This document shows, piece after piece, positions 63,826-64,000 of a stretch of DNA of 64,000 nt (its first letter is position 1; each line of letters opens with the position of its first letter). The translations under genes and the position numbers were made by a program. The notes under the pieces were generated by a model. That model did no database searches. It was given only the letters and a program-made list of their open reading frames with translations, and was not told the DNA's origin. The DNA comes from Mytilus californianus (Eukaryota; Mollusca; Bivalvia; Mytilida; Mytilidae), in the NCBI RefSeq assembly GCF_021869535.1, contig NW_026262712.1, positions 99,142,140 through 99,206,139 on the forward strand. The letters are read 5' to 3'.

Positions 63826-64000
63826 CATAGCAAATGTTCATTTGAGTGTCCCTAGTAAGAAACCTATCCATTGGTTGCCTTTATTTGTAACAAAAGTTAT
63901 GGTCGGTAAGGGAATTATGCGTTGTTTCAGATCTTTAATAGACTAGTTTTAATTGTGTTACAACTTATATAGACGCGACACAATTCGGAGCATCATATTC
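63826..64000. other. Edge sequence, nothing recognised
   Basis: AT-rich, presumably still inside gene 2. Confidence 0.4.

Overview
This window looks like AT-rich, intron- and transposon-dominated nuclear DNA from a bivalve mollusc, most likely a mytilid mussel. That call rests on the single-exon-domain (phase 1-1) receptor genes, on retroelement remnants ending in a conserved '...YGVYISQL.RY.R...' region, and on dispersed repeats I know from mussel sequence (the 'CATACCACATCTTCTTATTTTTATA' type and the 'GACGAAAGATACCAGAGGGACAG' type). It is from memory, not a database search. No prokaryotic features are present.

Two host genes can be assembled from splice signals, both on the minus strand. 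Gene 1 (1,154-13,829) has five exons that all join in phase 1 and give 1,401 coding bases, exactly 467 codons: signal peptide, a cysteine-rich Ig-like domain, two short Ser/Thr/Asn-rich stalk exons, then a transmembrane segment with a long tyrosine-bearing cytoplasmic tail. Gene 2 (57,301-63,163) is the 3' part of another single-pass membrane protein: a transmembrane exon, a 15-codon juxtamembrane exon, and a terminal exon resembling a fragment of the TRIM/NHL-type beta-propeller common in bivalve TRIM-like proteins. Its ectodomain would lie beyond the right edge. Weaker exon candidates are at 7,776, 16,341, 24,538/24,630 and 38,184.

Most of the rest is mobile DNA, often nested. 161-1,029 is a TA-flanked inverted-repeat element carrying a tRNA-derived SINE. 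3,758-5,003 and 54,147-55,364 are recent tandem duplications. 17,120-30,378 is a broken minus-strand LTR retrotransposon (two LTRs, primer-binding site, frameshifted gag, no pol) split by a 9.3 kb element with ~180 bp terminal inverted repeats (17,471-26,800); its upstream LTR also holds a poly(A)-tailed retrocopy. 30,561-33,141 and 33,146-33,613 are two TTAA-flanked (piggyBac-like) elements sharing one TTAA, and the second family recurs at 37,604 and 50,766.

38.6-49.05 kb is a large satellite block built from AGGTCA/TGACCT half-sites, with ~1.1 kb and 1,578 bp higher-order units ending in a conserved CAATTGTTC hairpin. 49.05-52.6 kb holds a dead LINE with a YADD reverse-transcriptase motif. 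58.8-62.9 kb, inside gene 2 introns, holds several reverse-transcriptase remnants of one retroelement family.
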